This document shows, in pieces, positions 10,975-23,535 of a stretch of DNA of 64,000 bases. A program made the position numbers and the translations under genes. This stretch comes from Cydia pomonella (Eukaryota > Arthropoda > Insecta > Lepidoptera > Tortricidae): the NCBI RefSeq assembly GCF_033807575.1, contig NC_084705.1, positions 18,780,019-18,844,018 of the forward strand. The letters are read 5' to 3'. The stretch's first letter is position 1; every line of letters starts with the position of its first letter. The notes beneath the pieces are model-generated. The model ran no database searches and had not been told where the DNA came from. It saw only the letters and a list, made by a program, of their open reading frames with translations.

Positions 10975-12101
10975 CATTTATTAAGCTCAGATGTACAATA
11001 ATAACTATAGTACTAATATCATAAGAAAAAAAATGTTTAGAAACATATCGAACTTCATTTGTTAAATACAGTCAAACGTGAATTTGTATATTTTCAGTAG
11101 AAATACCCATCGACGCATTTGCTCCCACAATGTCTTAAGCCATAACAAGTCGAGGTCTGTATTCAGCGTAAAGATGGGTATTTAAGAGTCACGCATACAA
11201 TGCTCAACTCTGCATATAGGTATCTAAAAGGGCCAACCTATTTAAATAGTGGAACTGCTATCATCTTTTACAGTCAGCTTTTATGGTCAGCTTCAAAAGT
11301 AGCTACAAGTCGTGTAGAGAGCCCAACATACTTATTTGGTTTAATATTTTTGAGATACCTAATTACCTACTCTTTAAAACTGTATCATTCGTTTAGAGCT
11401 GTGCGTAGAACGTCTGAAATGTCAGTTACACGTACATAGTGAATTATATTTTATATTGTTATAGCTTATTTTTGGTATTTTTTTTATTTTACCAGTTCAA
11501 TGTACTTATTTTTTTTAAGTTCCACGTGTATTTCTAATGACCTACAAATGAAGCTGAATATACACACCGAATCGATAAAAATAATTAAACACTCGCAATA
11601 GAAACAGATGCCGAAACGCTTCTCAGTTCTAAACTCATTTCACCAACTCACGAAACAATTTTCTTTACTCGTTTCCCTGAACGGCATCAATGCCCTTGTA
11701 AGTTTTACGGAACTTGGAATCCTATGAATTAATTATCTTAAAATCCGTCATAACGACGCCGCTGGGTGGAATCACACACTTCCAGTACAGACAGACGGTT
11801 AAACATCAGTAAGTTGCGTCGTAAACGTTTACGACTCCCCGGGCACTGCGGGGCGACTTGAGAGTAAAGGTTATACTTATGATTTGTATGGGTTTTATAT
11901 GGTTTTTAGCTTTGTTCAATGGTTATATCACTATCTTTTATTATTGTATTCGTCGTTCGGTATGGCATTCACATTAAAGGAAAATAGAGGTACCTAATAT
12001 GCGAAACAATAAAACGCTGTATTTAACGAAAAGATGCAGTACAAGGACCACTAAACTATAATTTACGTAATTACGTATAGTCTTTAAAGGGACCGATTTC
12101 T
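10975..12101. other. Intergenic, old repeat traces
   Basis: Around 11270-11310 there are CAGTCAGC..TCAAAAGTAGCTAC traces of the CAGTCAGCATC MITE family. No exon recognised. Confidence 0.4.
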
Positions 12102-12292
12102 GTACCCCTAGTGTAAATAAATTCGATTTTGAAACGTGACGTACGCGTTTGCGTTTAGTCTCATTTTGTATTGGATTAAGAAAGAGCGCGCCAAGCGGGA
12201 CGTTTTGGAAACTCAAAATCCTATACAAAATGAGACTTAACGCAAACGCGTTCGTCACGTTATGATGTCGATAAAATTTACACTAGGGGTAC
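12102..12292. mobile_element. GTACCCCTAGTGTAA MITE
   Basis: 191 bp with inverted ends GTACCCCTAGTGTAAAT and ATTTACACTAGGGGTAC. Long inner arms pair ACGCGTTTGCGTTTAGTCTC with GAGACTTAACGCAAACGCGT. Its other copy is at 26429-26690. Confidence 0.85.
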
Positions 12293-12956
12293 CTACAGAA
12301 AGCAAAAAATGTATGTGTTAAAGCCAATTTCTTAGACTTTTTAGTTGTCAAAGTCCAATTACGTTTCATAAATAGAAGCGAGATTATTTTTTTACAAGCA
12401 AAAAGCTCAAATGCTAAAAATAAATAATGATGAGGCTCGCGGTATATACCTAGTCTTGTTTCTACAAATATAAAGTATGTGTTGGTTTAAATTAGCTATG
12501 ATTATTCCAACATTTTATAGACTTTCATCGAGAAAGTAAAACGAGTTTAACTGTAATCACTTCGAAACTCTGTTTGACAATTTGCAGGATTCAGATATTT
12601 GCGATAATAACCGATGCCACCCGCGTCGAAACGTCCTACCTATTAAAGTAATATATAGGAACATTGTAAGTTATGTTTTTCGTTTTACAATTATGTTTGT
12701 GTTTATTTTCTTTCTTTTCTTTATTTAATATAGGTAGATGTCTTGGTCGTATATATGACGTCTAATTGCACAACTCTTGTCTTGGATACCTAATTCTCCA
12801 TGTCCCTGAGTCACGTCACGTTTGCACTTCAATTAGGACAAGGGACAAAACCTTACATCTGAGTGTGTTAAGTTATACGCTATTTGATCCACTGAGCATA
12901 ATATTTTGCTCCCTGTGGCGTAAGACGCCGACGATGAAAGGTTAAAAAGCTTTATT
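12293..12956. other. Intergenic, nothing recognised
   Basis: AT-rich. No family or exon recognised. Confidence 0.4.
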
Positions 12957-13066
12957 GGTCATTCTCAAATTATATGACAGCGGTCAAACTCAACTCCGTT
13001 AAACTTCTTATACATTCAGTATAGTATGACGGAGTTTAAACGCAGGCACAAATTTGAAGAATGACC
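12957..13066. mobile_element. 110-bp MITE (GGTCATTCTYCAAATT ends)
   Basis: The ends GGTCATTCTCAAATT and AATTTGAAGAATGACC are inverted repeats. An inner ACTCCGTTAAAC/GGAGTTTAAAC match extends the pairing. Confidence 0.7.
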
Positions 13067-13568
13067 CTATTATATGCAACAATTTATGCGGTAAATAAAA
13101 TATTAAACGTTTTGTATATCTGTACATGCCTACTTAACTAAAACTCTTACGTAACCGTAAATACATATAAAGTAATGAAATCTCGTGAATGCCTCAAAGG
13201 AAGCGAGTCAAGCGCATTATGAGAGCCTTACCGAAATACTAAATACGCTTTTTGAACTGCATGGAGCCATTGGATCTGATCCAACTTTTAAGAGCACTGG
13301 CCACAGACTAAAGTACCTAGATGTACAGTATGAACTACTTTGAAATTTTATGCTTTTGCATAGCCTTTAGAACAGGCTTACTAAAATAAAATAAAACTCA
13401 ATCCAGTAGCGTTAAATAAATTAATTATAAAGAACAAGAAGTACGTCATTTATAAAGTTGAAAGTCGTATCATCAGTCACACAACAAATAGTGCCTACCT
13501 TACTTACCGATAGGGTTCACAATCGATCTGATTGTATCACTTAAACACTTTTAATTTTAAACATATAT
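13067..13568. other. Intergenic, nothing recognised
   Basis: No exon or repeat family recognised. Confidence 0.4.
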
Positions 13569-13712
13569 GTGAAGCCGATGGATCTAGGTTCAAATCCCGG
13601 CAAGGGCATGTATTTGTGTGATGAGCACTGATATTTGTTCCTGAGTCATGTGTGTTTTCTATGTATTTAAATATTATTACCCACAACAGAAGCCTTATTG
13701 AGCTCAGCTGCT
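13569..13712 (+). mobile_element. tRNA-derived SINE, fragment
   Basis: Same family as 1220-1478, starting inside the head (GAAGCCGATG, B-box GGTTCAAATCC) and lacking the 3' tail. Confidence 0.8.
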
Positions 13713-14189
13713 CTAAGCAGAAAACAGGTAGGGTAAGGGTTAGAACCCTAAAAACATGCAAAAAATACGCGACCTGTTTGACGTAACTTCGATTCCTATT
13801 TATTTATTTTTCCTTTTTACATAGTTGAATATTACATTTAAAAAAAACTGGATATTTTCTTTCATTAAATAAATATATTTAATGTGTATTGGTATTGCCA
13901 AAGTTGCAACTGTACCTGTTTTACCAACGGAATGCCAGTCAAAAATTAGCGTGTCACTGAAAAGTACCCTAAGTTTGAAGGGTGTTAGCTGAAGTACAGA
14001 CTTGCCGGAGAACTAAATGCTGGTGATAAAATAACGTTCTAATAAAGTAGGTTCATACGAATAAACAATTGTACCTATTATATTAATATGACACTGATTT
14101 TTACTCCCTTTTGTAAAGTATAATTTTTCACAATCCAGCCGCGTATTCGCATCTAACGACAACCCCAAAGTAAACAAGTAGTAAATAAA

Positions 14190-14388
14190 TCATCATCATC
14201 ATAAATTTAAGAGCTTCGCTCTTGTCGGTGAAGCAATCTCCAGGCATGCCTTTCATTGGCCTCTTCCTTGACGGCCTGATACGACACGGCGACGTTCACT
14301 TTCTCCTTCACTTGATCCATGTATGCCCTTCTTGGCTTTCCTCTATTTCTCCTTCCTTCACTTTCCCTTCTATGATAGTAAATAAATA
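14190..14388 (-). pseudogene. LINE (RTE-like) ORF C-terminus and (ATG)n tail
   Basis: About 60 codons are open on the minus strand to a TAA at 14209-14207. The peptide RNRGKPRRAYMDQVKEKVNV followed by AVKEEANERHAWRLLHRQ matches the C-terminal region of RTE/Jockey-type reverse transcriptases. The 3' side ends in a short ATG/ATC triplet tail. This is a 5'-truncated insertion. Confidence 0.7.
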
Positions 14389-14521
14389 CGCGATATAAAT
14401 TTTACGTTTTGATCAGTAGGTATAAAACAAGCTTTCAAAACATGGCAAACTTTTTTTATTGAAATCTTTGTAGTACATTTTGTCAGTCAAAACCTTTGTG
14501 ACAGAACTTATGACCTAACTA

Positions 14522-14806
14522 ACAAGGAAAGGTACCCAACTGTTCGGTTGCGATTTGATTTATATTTATATATGTTATAGAGTAGTCTAAAATAACGGAC
14601 ACGTATTTTTTTTTTAGCTGCCCAAACTCAACCTATATATAAGAGTTAGAAGATTTAGTAACTTTTTAGTACTTTGGAGGACAATTTCTCCCAATAGGTT
14701 GAGTTTGGGCAGCTAAAAAAAATACGTGTCCGTTATTTTAGACTACTCTATAACATATATAAATATAAATCAGATCGGAACCGGACAGTTGGGTACCTTT
14801 CCTTGT
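14522..14806. mobile_element. Long-arm foldback MITE (115-bp arms)
   Basis: Left arm 14522-14636 starts ACAAGGAAAGGTACCCAAC. Right arm 14694-14806 ends GTTGGGTACCTTTCCTTGT. The arms differ at only a few positions and the loop is 57 nt. One of the longest perfect-looking hairpins in the window outside the OR intron. Confidence 0.85.
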
Positions 14807-14957
14807 AATGTACATAGTTCATCTAATGTAAAATGTCATTTTTCCCACATTCGATTGATCTTATGCGTTCAACGCTGCGTTTATAGCATAAAACAACCGC
14901 GCGCTTTAGTAATTGGTAAGAAAACTTGACAGTGGTTTTATGTTATTTATAAAAGAA

Positions 14958-15016
14958 AAGTACAAATGGCGGACTTAATGCCAGGAGGCATTCTCTACCA
15001 ATCAATCAAGGGCTAA
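14958..15016 (-). mobile_element. LINE/SINE 3' fragment (ACTGGTAGAGAATGCC family)
   Basis: Minus-strand partial copy of the repeat seen at 41409-41503, recognised by CAAATGGCGGACTTAATGCC. Confidence 0.6.
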
Positions 15017-15485
15017 ACCGAAACATTGTGTTGCTGCATGGTATGCATGTTATTAGTTATTCAGGAAAAAAAATTGAACTAGGTATTCTGTTAGTCAATT
15101 AGTGATTTGAAACTACTGTTCGAAAAATGCTGAGTATTCTGTGGGCAGTCAAGTGTCTGCAAAAACGACCGTAAAGTCAAGAGCGATTTAAACAAATATT
15201 CCTAAAGCTTTGACTAAACGAGGTAAATGTCTTTTGTATTTAGCGAGTTTCTTTAGGAGAAAAAAATAACACAGAATTAGGTACGTATTTAAGTTGAAAT
15301 TACTTATTCTTAGCGTTTTTTACTTTAAACGTTAGTTTTATGACTAATACCTACAAGACTCAGATATTATTCGTTACATAAATTGAAATTTTTATTGTAG
15401 ATTTGTTAGCTATTTCACATCTATTAACCGTTAAAATAGTTTATTATGATGTTTCACATTTCGATATCTTTGCCAGTTTCCAGCG
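15017..15485. other. Intergenic, nothing recognised
   Basis: AT-rich. No exon or family recognised. Confidence 0.4.
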
Positions 15486-15645
15486 CTTTATTAAATAAAT
15501 CTGTCTGTGTGTGTTGTCTGGAAGAGATCGCTTTTTAGCGATAAGACCGCCTGTTGTTACCTGGTTCTATTTTCCTTTAAAATTTATTTGTAGTTTTACA
15601 CGTATGTAAAATGTATAATTGTTGGTGCAATAAAGAATATTTACT
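15486..15645 (+). mobile_element. LINE 3' UTR and tail
   Basis: TAGCGATAAGACCGCCTGTTG and a GCAATAAAG polyadenylation-like end followed by (TTAC)n. The same 3' UTR motif recurs at 61355-61445. A 5'-truncated non-LTR element. Confidence 0.65.
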
Positions 15646-16074
15646 TACTTACTTTTTTATTTATCGAGCCGTATTTTTGAGGTATAGGTACAACTGTTAG
15701 TCTACTTCACTTGAAATATCATCTGTTACGAAGGTTGAACATTATTTAATTTTTAATTACAGTTGTTAATATTTTTCTGATAATATTTATCACTAAATAA
15801 GAAACATCATATTTTTTTTACCAGTTATATGATTACTTGACAAAAACTAGCTAATACTGAGGAATAAAGGTTAAGTAAATGTCCCTAACCCAGCCGCCTT
15901 AAATTATAACAATCATAACATAACAGCCTTTAATCACAACAAATGAAGTATTGGATCGGCAATCGATGATTAAAATGACGATATCAAGCATTAGGACGTT
16001 TACGTAGTCAGTAGTGAATAAAAAACTTTAATTGTATACAGTTAGCTAGTATAATAATAATAATAATATTGGAT
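15646..16074. other. Intergenic, nothing recognised
   Basis: AT-rich, with a (TAA)n run just before 16070. Confidence 0.4.
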
Positions 16075-16760
16075 AGTGCGGCGGTTCCTCTCTCTGCAGC
16101 CCTGACCACCGGCAGCTTGGGCCCTGCCCCGCTGCGCGCTGCTGGCGGCACACTAGGTTAAGTTTTTTACAATGTGTTTATATGTGTTTTATATAGTATT
16201 TTTTAATGTATTTTTATATCTGGGGGCACGGCAGTGCCCCCACCAAGTCGAGCAAAAAAGCACGGCCGTACCATCCTTTTCTCGAAGCAATTCAGACCAA
16301 TTTCGATTACTTTTATATCCATATTGTAAAAAACATAATCCCAAGAAGAAAGAGAAATAAAGGAATAATAATATCTCATTGTCCACCCAAACTTCAATCC
16401 ATAGACCGTTATACTGTTCACTTTTACTTCAATAGTCCCAATGCCTGCTGCGACCGGTTCATGTGTGTCTATTGTTGCGCTTGTGAACGGGTTCCAGCAG
16501 GCGTTCTACATGACATTAGAGCTCTCTAAGGGGCCTCTACGTGTTGGATCTATATTCCCACGCAAGCCTATCAAAAGACCGGGATTTATAGGCCCGTGAA
16601 ATCCAAGGAGATACAATAATAATATATGGGTACGGTGTACCCCTTAAATTTCATTAAAGTGTCAAAAGGGCGTCTACGTGTTGGCTTCGCGTACGCCTAT
16701 AAAATGTCCGGAACACGTTTGTTCCGTGATGGGAAGACAAAATAATAATATCGTTTCAAT
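16075..16760 (+). mobile_element. Non-LTR retrotransposon 3' pieces
   Basis: 16079-16160 reads as a LINE C-terminus (GSLGPAPLRAAGGTLG then stop, or CSPDHRQLGPCPAARCWRHT in the next frame). 16520-16760 is a LINE-like 3' UTR with twin blocks TCTACGTGTTGG and ACAATAATAATAT ends. The 107-codon frame at 16206-16529 has no recognised domain. Confidence 0.5.
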
Positions 16761-17406
16761 ATTTTTATCTAAGTACACACATATCATAAACCCTCTATGA
16801 TGCCTTAAAAATCCGTAAATAATGGCCAACATTACGATAAACTGTTTTGTTACAACAAATTTCTTATCTGTGATGATGTTGTAATTGCTTCATAACTACA
16901 TCAAAATCAATTTGGTTATGACTTCAAATTTGGAACATCTCTGAATTCCATTTGACCTCTATTCTAATATCAGTCGAGATGCCTTTTTGTTCGAAATTAA
17001 ATGTCAACTACATAGAATTTTGACATAATATATCTCGCATGTTAGTTTGTATCGAATGATACGGAAATAGGTCCCCGACTCTAGTTTGTCTCTGAATTAA
17101 AAAAAAAACACGAATTCGTGACATGCGTGAAAAAGTTTTCATTTTCCGCCATTTGACGTACAGTTTATCTTTTAATTTGTTTTAAGTATAAAATGAATAC
17201 GTTTTGTTGTTTTTAAAGTAACTATAACAAAAGTTTCGTGTAAAATGAGCAATAAAAATATTTCGGTGACGCCACCACATACCCGCGAGTTCCGCCAAAA
17301 GAGCAACGATGCCCTATATTCACTAACCCAATCACTTTCTATGATATACATAGAAAGTTTTATAATATGTGTGTAGATAAAATAGTGTATGTAACTGTAC
17401 ATAATT
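16761..17406. other. Intergenic, nothing recognised
   Basis: AT-rich. The 76-codon minus frame near 17172-17402 shows no family features. Confidence 0.4.
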
Positions 17407-17488
17407 AGGCATTAAAACACTCGTGTGATCCTATTAAGAAACTCAATTCGTTCGTTTCTTAAACCCACACTCGTATATTTTAATGCCT
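17407..17488. mobile_element. 82-bp MITE (AGGCATTAAAA ends)
   Basis: AGGCATTAAAACACTCGTG at the left and CACTCGTATATTTTAATGCCT at the right are inverted repeats. Inner AAGAAACT/GTTTCTT adds pairing. Confidence 0.65.
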
Positions 17489-17860
17489 TTTATTATGTAG
17501 CAGTCACATAAACTACTATAAGCTATCTTATTTGAAAATACAATACAACAAGAAATTTAATGGAAAGTAACTTAGCATTTCTATTTAAGCCCGTTACCTT
17601 TATCTAAGGCGCAGAATACGAATTTTTTAGTAGGTATTTAGCGCCCAATAATTTATAATTTCAAACAACTAAAAATGCCTTCTGTTTAAATGATTATGAA
17701 ACAATTAAGTAAATGAACCAATTAAAACCGATGTAATAAATTATTAATTGAACTTGTAATTTATAACATTAATGTCCCTTCAGCAAAGCATTTTTTGCAA
17801 GCTCATAGTATTGGGTCGTAAAGGCAACTTTTAAAGGAATATACACACGTTATACTTTTA

Positions 17861-17974
17861 AACAGAATCCGCACTGGTCACGCCAGGTACAATTATCTAA
17901 AGCACAAATGGGGATGGACAGACAGCCCATTGTGTGACTGCGGCATGGAAGATCAAACCATTACTAGTAGGTAA
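17861..17974 (+). pseudogene. LINE ORF2 C-terminal fragment
   Basis: NRIRTGHARYNYLKHKWGW followed by SPLCDCGMEDQT is the C-terminal segment of Jockey/R1-type LINE proteins just past the RNase H-like region. It ends at a TAA 16 codons after CDCG. Isolated, no other part nearby. Confidence 0.65.
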
Positions 17975-20159
17975 TGTATCTGTAATTGTGATATTTTAGT
18001 AATACTTTAGATTTAAGTACTCTAAATGCGTACCAATGCATGATTCTTTATATTTAGGTACTTACTGTAATAATTTTGCATGCCAGTTTCTGGAGGAATG
18101 TGTGTGACCACGATATATTCTTATACCATCTTTTGTACCACATTTTTAAGCAAAATAAAGAAATTTGTAATTTGTTATAGACCATATATCGTGAAACGAT
18201 GCCCGAAAAGATGCTATCAGGGCGATCCTGGGGACCTCTATAATTTAACACCAGAAGCCGTGAATTGGTTGTGCTATCTCGATTTGGATATATAAGTCTA
18301 TTTATATTATATTATATGCCTACTATACGAAACGCCATACGATTAAATAAATAAATAAAGGAATATCGAGTTTTTAACTATACAAAACAAAAGCGCATGA
18401 AATTCTGAACAAAACTGTTTTTATGGCTCATTTTCGCCAAAACGACATTTCTTTTACGACAATTTCATTTTTATAAAACCTGAAATTTTACATATGATTC
18501 GGAAGTATTTTGCTTCCTGAACACTGCAATATAGAAATATGGCTTATTACAAAAAATATAAAAGAATTAAAAAAATGTTGTGATTTTACCAATTCTACGG
18601 CACAATAGGTGAAATGCCATTGCCATTCATCACCAAAAAAAAATTTGCTATCATAATATGGGCTTTGACATTGTCACTTAAATACGACGTATTGATTGAA
18701 TTTCAAAATAAAGAGAAATTTATTTATATAATTAATTTACTATCTACAAATTGTTTTTAAAATGGACAAAGCCATATGGATCGATGAGGTATATACTCCT
18801 CCGAAGTATACCAAATACTGTTTCGTCCCTTACCTACTGCAAAAATAGCAAAAATGATTCGTCGAAGATATCGGTACAAACTTTTAATTACTTACTTTAC
18901 ATTCGTTAGTGTTTATCCGTCGGTCCATCGTATCCGTATGAAAACCTGGTATCGTATTCGTGTATCAGTATCCGTTATAATATCCAAATAGTCGTTGAAA
19001 TCTGATATTTTATCAAAAGTGTTTTAAAACAACAACGGACCAGTTTAAAACATTGAGAATGACAAACAACGTCAGATTAATTAAGTCATGTTTTTTTTCT
19101 ATCAAGATAAGACCTAGCTTCTAGCGTAGAACTGGAGTTACGCCATTTTAGAATAAGTACACATTAAAAAAATATATAATAAATTAAATACAAATCCTAG
19201 TGGAAAAAATAAAGTATTAGCGTATTCCTCGTTTCACTTAAAATCTAGAGAACCAATAAAATTATAGGGTCAGAAAATTGAAATGTTGTCAATTGCACTC
19301 AAATGTATCGATTTACACATGTTACGCACATTATCTTTCACTTTATAAAAATTGCAAGTTGAAGTAAGTCTTACAGATAAATCATAAATACCTGAACATT
19401 CTTATGGTAGTCAATGTGTGTTGTGCGTTCTATAAAACACTGACCAACTAAACTAAGGACACGGTCCCGTCCAACTAATGTCATAATGCATGAGGATACA
19501 TTTTATAAACAAATTTTGACAAAATTATGATTTGTCAATTAGTTATTTATCTAAAATGGTTAGGTATTTAATTAAATCATTTGATACAAATAAATCAATT
19601 CATATTACTCACAAAGCGGGTCAAAAAAAGTTTAATTTAATTCAAATCAAAATAAAATAAAAGTATAAATTAAAGTAATAATTACTTAATATTTATTGTT
19701 TGGTAAAAATTGTATTTAACGGAATATTGTAAAATCGTTACTTCTATCGTTTCTCTGGTACTTGCAGAATTAATCTGATTGAAGTTAGTCCTTCATCTCG
19801 ATCCTTGAATATAACAACATCGCACGCGCACAAATTACGGCGCAGGTTTTGAATGCATATACTACCGTAGTATACGTACGTAACGTACGTTACATATACA
19901 AGTTGTACCTGAACGCTTACTGCGAATAACATCAATCATTATTCCCGTGCATTATTAGAGTAATGAAGTTATGTCAAATATTTCCAAACTCGACAAGTCG
20001 AAATATTCAGTCTAAATTATCACTATAATAGTCAATAGAATTTCACTGTTCGTTTTCATTTGTTAATTGCTAATAGCGTTGTTCTATATTTCCAAAGATT
20101 AATTTATCTGTCAGTAGATATTTTATAACATTTTGATTTTTAATACTATTTATTATATC
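17975..20159. other. Intergenic, nothing recognised
   Basis: AT-rich, about 2.2 kb. Only a short GTACGTAACGTACGTTAC near-palindrome near 19875 stands out. No exon seen. Confidence 0.4.
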
Positions 20160-20771
20160 TTCTATACATATAATAAAGCTGAAGTGGGTCGAAAGTCTGT
20201 ACATGGTAGATATTCGAAAAAAGTAGGCTGGGGATACTAAGAATCGTTAACAGAACACGTTCCAACAGTTTTTAGAATTTTTGTCTGTTTGTCTGTTTCT
20301 CTGTTTGTCTGTTTATTTGACCTCGCATCACGTGAAAACTGCTGAACGGATTTTGATGAAAACTTTACTAATCTGTCGAGAAAATACCCGGCCAAGTTAT
20401 AGGCTATAAAAATTCAATCCCTAGAAGGGGGGGTAGCCACTACACTCGATTAAGTTAAGTTTGCACCTGAATCTTATGGCGCTACTTAGAAAGGAGGTGC
20501 AAACTTTTACAACAAATATGTGCTACGAGTATCGAGTACCCTGCTAAACTAACAGATATGATGCTGAAATTAAGCTACAGAGGAAGGATTTTGCCAAATT
20601 AACTCTAAAGTTAGAAGAGGGGGGTACGGATATCAATTCAATTTCAATTGTGTTGATGTAATAATACAACGAAATTAAACGACAGTAAATTAATTGCCAT
20701 ACATTGCACAGTGCCATCTTTTGGGAAACTGAGTAAAAATTTAGTAATTAAGTAAACTAATAATTTTTAAG

Positions 20772-21556
20772 AAAAAAAACCGACTTCAATGAGATAGACC
20801 GGTGAAAGAACGATTATTGTTGATTTTTGATTTCATACAATTAAATTAAAAAGACAGCGTCCTACGCCTAATTATGTAGAAAAGGAGGTAACATGTTTTT
20901 TTTTGTCACTGCACCCACCTTGACACATTTCAGATTTGTCCTATGGTTGACTGATAAGATACCCGCAATAGGGTATTCGACTGTATTTAAGATAAATTAT
21001 TTCACACCATGCATGAAATAAAGCACCAGATAATTATTAAAAAAACTAAATAGGATAGAAATATAAAAATGTGTCTTGAAAACCTAACTGCTTGACAAAC
21101 ATGCACAGAGAACAAATTGCCAAACGTGAACTATGCATCGTTGAAGAGTTCCATTCTGTTCATCATGAACAGTTCAATGTCACTTCTACAAACGTAAATA
21201 CTTGATTTGTTGATGAAAATACAAAAATCACTATATATATGCCTTTCAAATTTGAAGAGTTCCCTCGATTCCTCATGGACCCCATCGTCAGAACTCGAAC
21301 TTGACAAAAATTTGTCTTGAAAATCTAATTTACTTAACAAACACAGCGAAGAGGACAAATCGCCAAACGTGTACTGTGTATCGTTGAAGAGTTCCATTCT
21401 GATCATCATCAGCAGTTCCACTTCATCAAATGTCACTTTTTTAAATGTAAATGCTAGATTTGTTAAATAAAATACAAAAATAATTATATGTATGACTTTC
21501 ATATTTGAAGAGTTCCCTCGATTCTCCTCCTTTTGAAATCTTGAAGTCAGTTAAAA
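20772..21556. mobile_element. AACCGACTTC-bounded repeat with a two-unit tandem duplication
   Basis: Bounded by AAAACCGACTTCAA on the left and TTGAAGTCAGTT on the right. Inside, two units of about 280 bp (near 21115 and 21360) share GTTGAAGAGTTCCATTCTG and GAAGAGTTCCCTCGATTC. The 123-codon minus frame over the units reads through this duplication; its two similar ELFMMNRMELFNDA-type blocks come from it. Confidence 0.55.
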
Positions 21557-22476
21557 ATTAGTTTACTTACATAGGTAGTTAAGTAGTGCCAAAATCAACA
21601 CATATATCAACACGCGTATAATTACTTAAAAAAATATTTTCTCCGTCATGAATTATACCTCATCGTAATTTTATCGTATCCATATTCATACGTATCGCCT
21701 CTTTTAAGCACTTAATAATGGCTACGAACGTGGGTACTATGAAAAAAATAATCTCTGATGTTTGCGGTGTAAATGTCAAACGATTTGGGACTCGCATTTT
21801 ATACGCGTTAAAATGCCATAAGAACTAAAAACTGAAAATGCTTTCCCGAAAAAAAGCGAACCTTTCACGAAAGTCTCGCAACGCATTGAGGTTACGAAAC
21901 TATAGCGACGATCGTGATTTTAGGCGTAGCCACAACTACCAGAGACGTTATGCATCGTTCCATCCATTGAAAACCTCATTCGGAGCGTGTACGGAGACCT
22001 GAGCCATTCTTGGGTTTGTGAGAGATCCATACTCACGCCCATAGAGGAACGGTCCATGCTCACGCAGAAAAATGAGCAGGGGGAAATCGAAGGTGAACAT
22101 GCAGTATATAATTCCATTAACACTGTCTTTAACTGTAAACAAAATGTAAATACTCGGCCTCAAGTTTTTGATATCTACGAGTATTCTCCTTTCCTCTAAT
22201 CCTACTTCTAACTAATATGTATTACACCTAAATTCGATAGTGTTCGGAAGTATGGTTTCTATGGGTATATTTCTTACCTTTTCATGCTTAGACTGATTGG
22301 TCTGGAGCACCGATTTGGATGATATTTTCCATGGACATGATTTGGATAGGTACACTCAAGGACGTAAAAAAAATACAAAAGTGGAACTGTATTGTCCGAT
22401 ATACATCTACTACTTTATGTCGACGAATTTGAAAAAAATAACAATTGATTTTGGAGTGTAGTTTTATTAAGTGGTA

Positions 22477-22504
22477 CCTAATTGTAAAATATTTTACAAT
22501 TAGG
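22477..22504. repeat. 28-bp perfect palindrome
   Basis: CCTAATTGTAAAAT followed directly by its reverse complement, with no spacer, 45 bp before the Helitron-like 3' end. Confidence 0.7.
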
Positions 22505-22667
22505 TTACTGACAGACCGAATACCACGCGGGCGGAGCCGCGGGCACAGCTAGTGGAACAATATGTATAAAATACGTTACACGTAAGTATACAAATATTCC
22601 AACTACACTTTATTAAGTGTATTGATCGTTTTGTATAAAATCACCAACGGCACATTAAAGTGTTACT

Positions 22668-22836
22668 GCTTACGTGAGCGAATAACTTGCGAATGCGACG
22701 CAGCGCGGCGCGGCGCGGCGGCCCAACGGCATTCGCGTTCACAACGAGATCGCCCACGTAGGACACTTCCATAGGTATCAAAGGATTGGATTCACTCGCG
22801 CCGCTTCGCGTTTGCGAGTTATTCGCTCACGTAAGC
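22668..22836. mobile_element. GC-rich MITE (GCTTACGTGAGCGAATAAC ends)
   Basis: 169 bp. Left GCTTACGTGAGCGAATAACT and right AGTTATTCGCTCACGTAAGC are inverted repeats; the centre has a GCGGCGCGGCGCGGCG run. Confidence 0.8.
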
Positions 22837-22966
22837 CGCTGCGTTAGAAAGGTTGATCGTGATCGTACTAGCTTTAATTACAAATAAAAGCGCTCCTTTA
22901 TAAAATACAAATTCCCTGACTGATAATTGTACTAAGCCCTTTATTCGAATAACTAGCTTATTTTAT

Positions 22967-23299
22967 TCATCCAAGCGTTCTCTTTGAACGTTGCAGTCGG
23001 ACATCCGACAGATACTTGCCTTTTCTTTTGTCAGAAAATTCTAATGAGTGCAAAAAAGGAAATATGACAGAACGAAAAACATCAAGATACAGCTCTTTGT
23101 TGTTGCAGTTGATTTTTATTCTGTAAATTGTGAGTAGGTCTTTGTAGAGGCTTTGGATGACATTATGCTCTACAACATTTTTTTCTACAGCTACCGATAA
23201 AATAAACGTGTTGTTCTTCACCAGAATTTGGATATCTTTTTTCTTTTCGGATTGTCTCTTTCTGTCCCATATGGATGAAACACCCCTAGCTTTAAACAT
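22967..23299 (-). CDS. 110-codon open frame of unknown nature
   Basis: An ATG-initiated frame, lysine- and leucine-rich, with an SLYKDLLTIYRIKINC stretch. No domain, signal peptide or splice context was recognised and a stop lies upstream. It could be a chance frame, an exon or repeat-derived. Confidence 0.15.
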   Translation of the reverse strand: MFKARGVSSIWDRKRQSEKKKDIQILVKNNTFILSVAVEKNVVEHNVIQSLYKDLLTIYRIKINCNNKELYLDVFRSVIFPFLHSLEFSDKRKGKYLSDVRLQRSKRTLG

Positions 23300-23535
23300 A
23301 CAACAAACAAAAGATCCTCAAACCCAGATTATGGGTCGTTGGAAGTTTTGGGCTGTACCGCAGGCGACAGAGGACGGCCTGCATATTTCGCAGTCGGTTT
23401 TTTGATTCGGCGGAATCCTGAGGTGAAACTTTTGACAGTTTGTTAATGAGATTAAATCTAGGATACCGCTAATTTACAGTTAGATAAAACTATTTTTCGT
23501 TTAACCCAAACAGTCGTATGTCGTACTAAAACTAT

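Larger units (their letters stand above)
20160..22552 (+). mobile_element. Helitron-like non-autonomous element with nested repeats
   Basis: The 5' end TCTATACATATAATAAAGCTG resembles the start common to moth Helitrons. The 3' end has a GC hairpin (CGCGGGCGGAGCCGCG) followed by GGCACAGCTAG|T, matching the Helitron hairpin plus CTRR terminus. No Rep or helicase frame is present. It may be two overlapping Helitron fragments rather than one. Confidence 0.6.

Noticed and set aside
11974..12258. 94-codon minus frame (and 26456-26656)
   Set aside because: Both lie within the GTACCCCTAGTG MITE; frames are by-products of its inverted arms.
16206..16529. 107-codon plus frame
   Set aside because: Sits between LINE 3' fragments, with low-complexity composition and no family features.
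21131..21502. 123-codon minus frame as a gene
   Set aside because: It lies on a 280-bp tandem duplication inside a mobile element; its internal repeat is explained by the DNA duplication.
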